Assembly (NCBI GenBank): GCA_040222995.1
Contig: JAVKBW010000016.1
Coordinates: 372,001-436,000 of the forward strand
Reading direction: 5' to 3'
Source of the DNA: JAVKBW01 sp040222995
GTDB taxonomy: Bacteria; Pseudomonadota; Alphaproteobacteria; UBA8366; Aestuariispiraceae
Length of the DNA stretch: 64,000 bases
In this document: positions 61,448 through 64,000 of the stretch, piece by piece
How the letters are laid out: each line of letters opens with the position of its first letter
How positions within the stretch are numbered: position 1 is the first letter of the stretch
The notes under the pieces: generated by a model
What the model saw: the letters and a program-made list of their open reading frames with translations, nothing else
Database searches by the model: none
What the model was told of the DNA's origin: nothing
Program-made: the position numbers and the translations under genes

Positions 61448-62476
61448 ATGGACGCAATCTTACTGCAGGTGTTGAACGGCCTGGACAAAGGCGGCGCCTA
61501 TGCGCTGATCGCCCTTGGCCTGACACTGATTTTCGGCACGTTGGGTGTCGTGAACTTCGCACATGGTGCGCTGTTCATGCTTGGTGCGTTCTGCGCTGTA
61601 ACCGTCAAAGCCATATTAAGTATGGAAAAGATAACCCTGGACCCGGAAAAACTGACGGCCTGGGGTACGCCGATGGAAATTCGGCAGCCGTTTGTCGAGT
61701 TATGGTTCGGTGATTTCGGGGCGACGGTGCTGAATTTCGCCGTGCCGATTTCAATACTGGTGGCGATACCGGTCATGCTGCTGATAGGAATCGCGATGGA
61801 ACGCGGGCTAATCCGGTTTTTCTACAAGCGTCCGCATGCCGACCAGATTCTGGTGACCTTCGGTCTGGCGATTGTCGCGCAGGAATTGATCAAGAGTGTT
61901 TTTGGCGCCAACCCGATTCCGCAGCCGGCCCCTGATCTCGCCAGCGGCATGCTCGATTTCGGCATTCTCATCGGGTTCGATGCCGGTAATATTGTTTATC
62001 CGGCTTGGCGATTGATCTATTTTCTTTTTTCCGTCGGTGTCATCGCCGCCGTGTTCGCCTTCCTGCAATTCACCAGTTTCGGCATGGTTGTGCGTGCCGG
62101 TATGGCAGACCGTGAAACGGTGGGCCTGCTGGGCATCGATATCGACAGCCGGTTCACCATCGTATTCGGAATAGCCGCGGTTGTCGCCGGACTGGCCGGC
62201 GTGATGTACACGCCAATCCTCAGTCCCGATTATCACATGGGCATGGATTTCCTGGTTCTCAGTTTCGTTGTGGTTGTTGTCGGCGGAATGGGGTCGCTGG
62301 CCGGCGCGGTTGCGGCCGGTTTCCTGCTGGGCATTCTGCAAAGCTTCGCGTCGATGAATGAAGTTAAGGACATTCTGCCGGGTATCGATCAGATCATCAT
62401 CTACCTGATTGCGGTTGTCATTCTTCTGCTTCGGCCCCGTGGCCTGCTTGGCCGCAAAGGCGTGATGGAGTCCTGA
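61448..62476 (+). CDS. livH: Branched-chain-type ABC transporter permease LivH
   Basis: This 342-residue LivH-family permease has eight to nine membrane helices. G-L-D-K-G-G-A-Y-A-L-I-A-L-G-L opens the protein, and G-I-D-I-D-S-R-F-T-I-V-F-G-I-A near residue 228 is the family loop. Between helices 2 and 3 there is an extra hydrophilic insertion (~60-95) not usual in E. coli LivH. GGGGGGATT lies before the ATG. It is followed two bases later by livM. Confidence 0.87.
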   Translation: MDAILLQVLNGLDKGGAYALIALGLTLIFGTLGVVNFAHGALFMLGAFCAVTVKAILSMEKITLDPEKLTAWGTPMEIRQPFVELWFGDFGATVLNFAVPISILVAIPVMLLIGIAMERGLIRFFYKRPHADQILVTFGLAIVAQELIKSVFGANPIPQPAPDLASGMLDFGILIGFDAGNIVYPAWRLIYFLFSVGVIAAVFAFLQFTSFGMVVRAGMADRETVGLLGIDIDSRFTIVFGIAAVVAGLAGVMYTPILSPDYHMGMDFLVLSFVVVVVGGMGSLAGAVAAGFLLGILQSFASMNEVKDILPGIDQIIIYLIAVVILLLRPRGLLGRKGVMES

Positions 62477-62478
62477 TC

Positions 62479-63633
62479 ATGAAAATCTTCAAATTAAGCA
62501 GAAATGATGCCCTCCTGATGGTGGCATTCACGTTCTTTGTCTTTGCCGGCCCGGTTATTCTGTCGCCGATCGGCGCGGGGTATCCCGACCTGTTACAGAA
62601 GTTCGCAATCTTCGGGATCTTCGCGCTCGGTTTTAACATTCTGTTCGGTCTGACCGGCTACCTGTCTTTTGGTCATGCTGCCTTTCTGGGTGTCGGGTCT
62701 TATACGGCCGTCTGGACATTCAAGCTGTTCAGCATGAACCCAGTACCGGCTATCATTCTGGCGGTTATCGTCGCAGGACTGTTTTCGGCCGCCATCGGAT
62801 ACGTTTCCCTGCGTCGTACCGGGATTTACTTCTCCATCCTGACCCTGGCCTTCGCCCAGATGTGCTACAATCTGGCCTACTCGGTGCTGACGCCGATCAC
62901 CAACGGGGAAACCGGCCTGCAGTTGACGCAGTCCGACCCGCGCGTGCTTGACGTCGCATTCGGCCGGGACTACGGCGCCGTTCTTCCGACTTCCGATTTC
63001 TTCGGTATCGAAATGACGGGTTATAGCGGATTTTACTTTTGTGCGGTGATGCTCGTTATCTGCTTTTTCATTGCCTTGAGAATTTTCCGGTCGCCGTTCG
63101 GCATGATGCTGCGGGCAATCAAGTCCAACCAGAATCGCATGCGGTATACCGGTTTCAACACGAGGCCTTATACGCTGGCGGCGTTCATCATCTCCGGCAT
63201 GTACGCCGGTCTTGCAGGCGGTCTTCTGGCGGTAACGGATCCGCTGGCCGGTGCCGAACGCATGCAGTGGACCGCTTCGGGCGAGGTCGTTCTGATGACA
63301 ATCCTGGGCGGCGCGGGGACACTGTTGGGGCCGATTATCGGCGCCGGCGCCATCAAGTATTTCGAAAATATCTTCTCGGCCTTCAATGAAGGCATCCTGA
63401 TGGACGTCTACAGCTTCCTGCCGGAAGGCCTGCAGCACTTCATGGTGACAGTATCCTCGCTGTTTGTCGGCGAAGGCTGGCACCTGACACTCGGCGCGTT
63501 GTTCATGCTGATCGTTATTTTTCTGCCGGGCGGCCTGATGGAAGGCTTCAAGCGGCTTTACGGTCTGGCGCGACAGCTAACCGGCAAGAACGATAAAGAA
63601 AAACCCAAACATGACACAGCGGCTGCGGAATAG
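62479..63633 (+). CDS. livM: Branched-chain-type ABC transporter permease LivM
   Basis: This 384-residue LivM-family permease has multiple helices, with G-L-T-G-Y-L-S-F-G-H-A-A-F-L-G-V-G near residue 58 and G-M-M-L-R-A-I-K-S-N-Q-N-R near 213 as the permease-family loop. The hydrophilic lysine-rich C-terminus follows the last helix. Forms the membrane heterodimer with LivH. Confidence 0.88.
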   Translation: MKIFKLSRNDALLMVAFTFFVFAGPVILSPIGAGYPDLLQKFAIFGIFALGFNILFGLTGYLSFGHAAFLGVGSYTAVWTFKLFSMNPVPAIILAVIVAGLFSAAIGYVSLRRTGIYFSILTLAFAQMCYNLAYSVLTPITNGETGLQLTQSDPRVLDVAFGRDYGAVLPTSDFFGIEMTGYSGFYFCAVMLVICFFIALRIFRSPFGMMLRAIKSNQNRMRYTGFNTRPYTLAAFIISGMYAGLAGGLLAVTDPLAGAERMQWTASGEVVLMTILGGAGTLLGPIIGAGAIKYFENIFSAFNEGILMDVYSFLPEGLQHFMVTVSSLFVGEGWHLTLGALFMLIVIFLPGGLMEGFKRLYGLARQLTGKNDKEKPKHDTAAAE

Positions 63634-63644
63634 GGGGCGGTGAC

Positions 63645-64000
63645 ATGAGCATTCTTTCTGTAGCGAATGTAAACAAGCGTTTTGGTGGCCTGAAAGCCCT
63701 GAACGAGGTCAATCTGGAAGTCGAGCAAGGCAAGGTCCACGCCATTATCGGCCCGAACGGCGCCGGCAAGTCGACCCTGCTGAACTGCTTTGTCGGTCGG
63801 CTGGAGCCGGATACCGGTACGGTGACGTTCGATGGCAAGTCGCTGCTGGGAATCGAGCCCTACCAGATCAATCAGGCGGGCGTCAGCCGGGTCTTTCAGA
63901 CACCGGAAATCTTCGGCGATTTGTCGCTGCTGGAAAACGTCATCATACCGGCTTTTGCGAAAAAGTACGGCGCCTTCAAGATCAATGCATGGACGACGGT
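63645..64000 (+). CDS. livG: Branched-chain-type ABC transporter ATP-binding protein LivG (3' partial)
   Basis: The gene is cut by the right edge; 118 complete codons are visible. It begins M-S-I-L-S-V-A-N-V-N-K-R-F-G-G-L-K-A-L, with Walker A G-P-N-G-A-G-K-S-T near residue 37 and the Q-loop V-F-Q-T-P-E-I-F near 88, typical of LivG. GGGGGCGG lies before the ATG. Confidence 0.9.
   Translation, partial: MSILSVANVNKRFGGLKALNEVNLEVEQGKVHAIIGPNGAGKSTLLNCFVGRLEPDTGTVTFDGKSLLGIEPYQINQAGVSRVFQTPEIFGDLSLLENVIIPAFAKKYGAFKINAWTT

Noticed and set aside
1..64000. Search for tRNA, rRNA, CRISPR arrays, transposases, integrases and long direct repeats
   Set aside because: No cloverleaf-like sequence, regular spacer arrays, recombinase genes or attachment-site duplications were seen by reading.

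Overview
The window looks like a chromosome segment of a free-living, probably marine, Rhodospirillales-like alphaproteobacterium. This is inferred from moderately high GC, dense same-strand operons, paired dimethylglycine/sarcosine-dehydrogenase-like FAD/GcvT proteins, a C-P lyase operon, ABC importers for amino acids and phosphonates, a short-chain-acyl XRE regulator and a BetI-like regulator. I saw no rRNA, tRNA, CRISPR, transposase or phage gene.

Layout. 1-5220: two FAD/GcvT oxidoreductases for methylated glycines flank a MOSC protein. 5332-7115: a Na+/phosphate symporter with a three-unit Pho box. 7194-10918: an aldehyde dehydrogenase and two saccharopine dehydrogenases, apparently a lysine-to-aminoadipate route. 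11004-15867: L-serine deaminase, a glycine/betaine-reductase-B-like selenoprotein read through an in-frame UGA, a 2-hydroxyacid dehydrogenase and an SDR. 16203-23184: a type I secretion locus with a TolC-like protein, an acidic RTX protein and a 998-residue fusion of an ABC exporter half and an HlyD adaptor, whose nucleotide-binding domain has lost every catalytic motif. 23372-24190: an AT-rich VPLPA-CTERM protein. 24364-26710: an ACT-like protein and a EutB/EutC pair.

26723-51963 is mainly phosphonate metabolism. One phnCDE importer with divergent phnM-like and phnN genes lies at 26723-31814. The C-P lyase operon phnGHIJKLM, followed by a PhnZ-like HD oxygenase, a DUF1045 2H phosphoesterase and a second phnCDE, lies at 41189-51079, with phnF divergent. 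Pho boxes precede phnN and the second phnC, each ending 48 nt before the start codon, and a 12-bp palindrome lies between phnF and phnG. Between the two clusters sit a LuxR-type regulator, a class V aminotransferase, a polar-amino-acid ABC importer with an inositol-monophosphatase-like enzyme, and a MASE1/CHASE hybrid kinase. A near-identical dyad precedes both the aminotransferase gene and the importer operon.

51996-64000: a HAD phosphatase, a BetI-like regulator divergent from a flavin monooxygenase, a CbrA-like symporter/histidine kinase with a small membrane protein and a response regulator, an XRE regulator, and the start of a branched-chain-type ABC importer operon cut by the window end.

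The strongest second-look items are the ATPase-dead ABC-HlyD fusion, the UGA-containing selenoprotein with its hairpin, the paired dyads around the LuxR/aminotransferase/transporter locus, and the Pho-box set linking phosphate uptake with phosphonate import and salvage. All family names come from reading the translated sequences; no database search was run.
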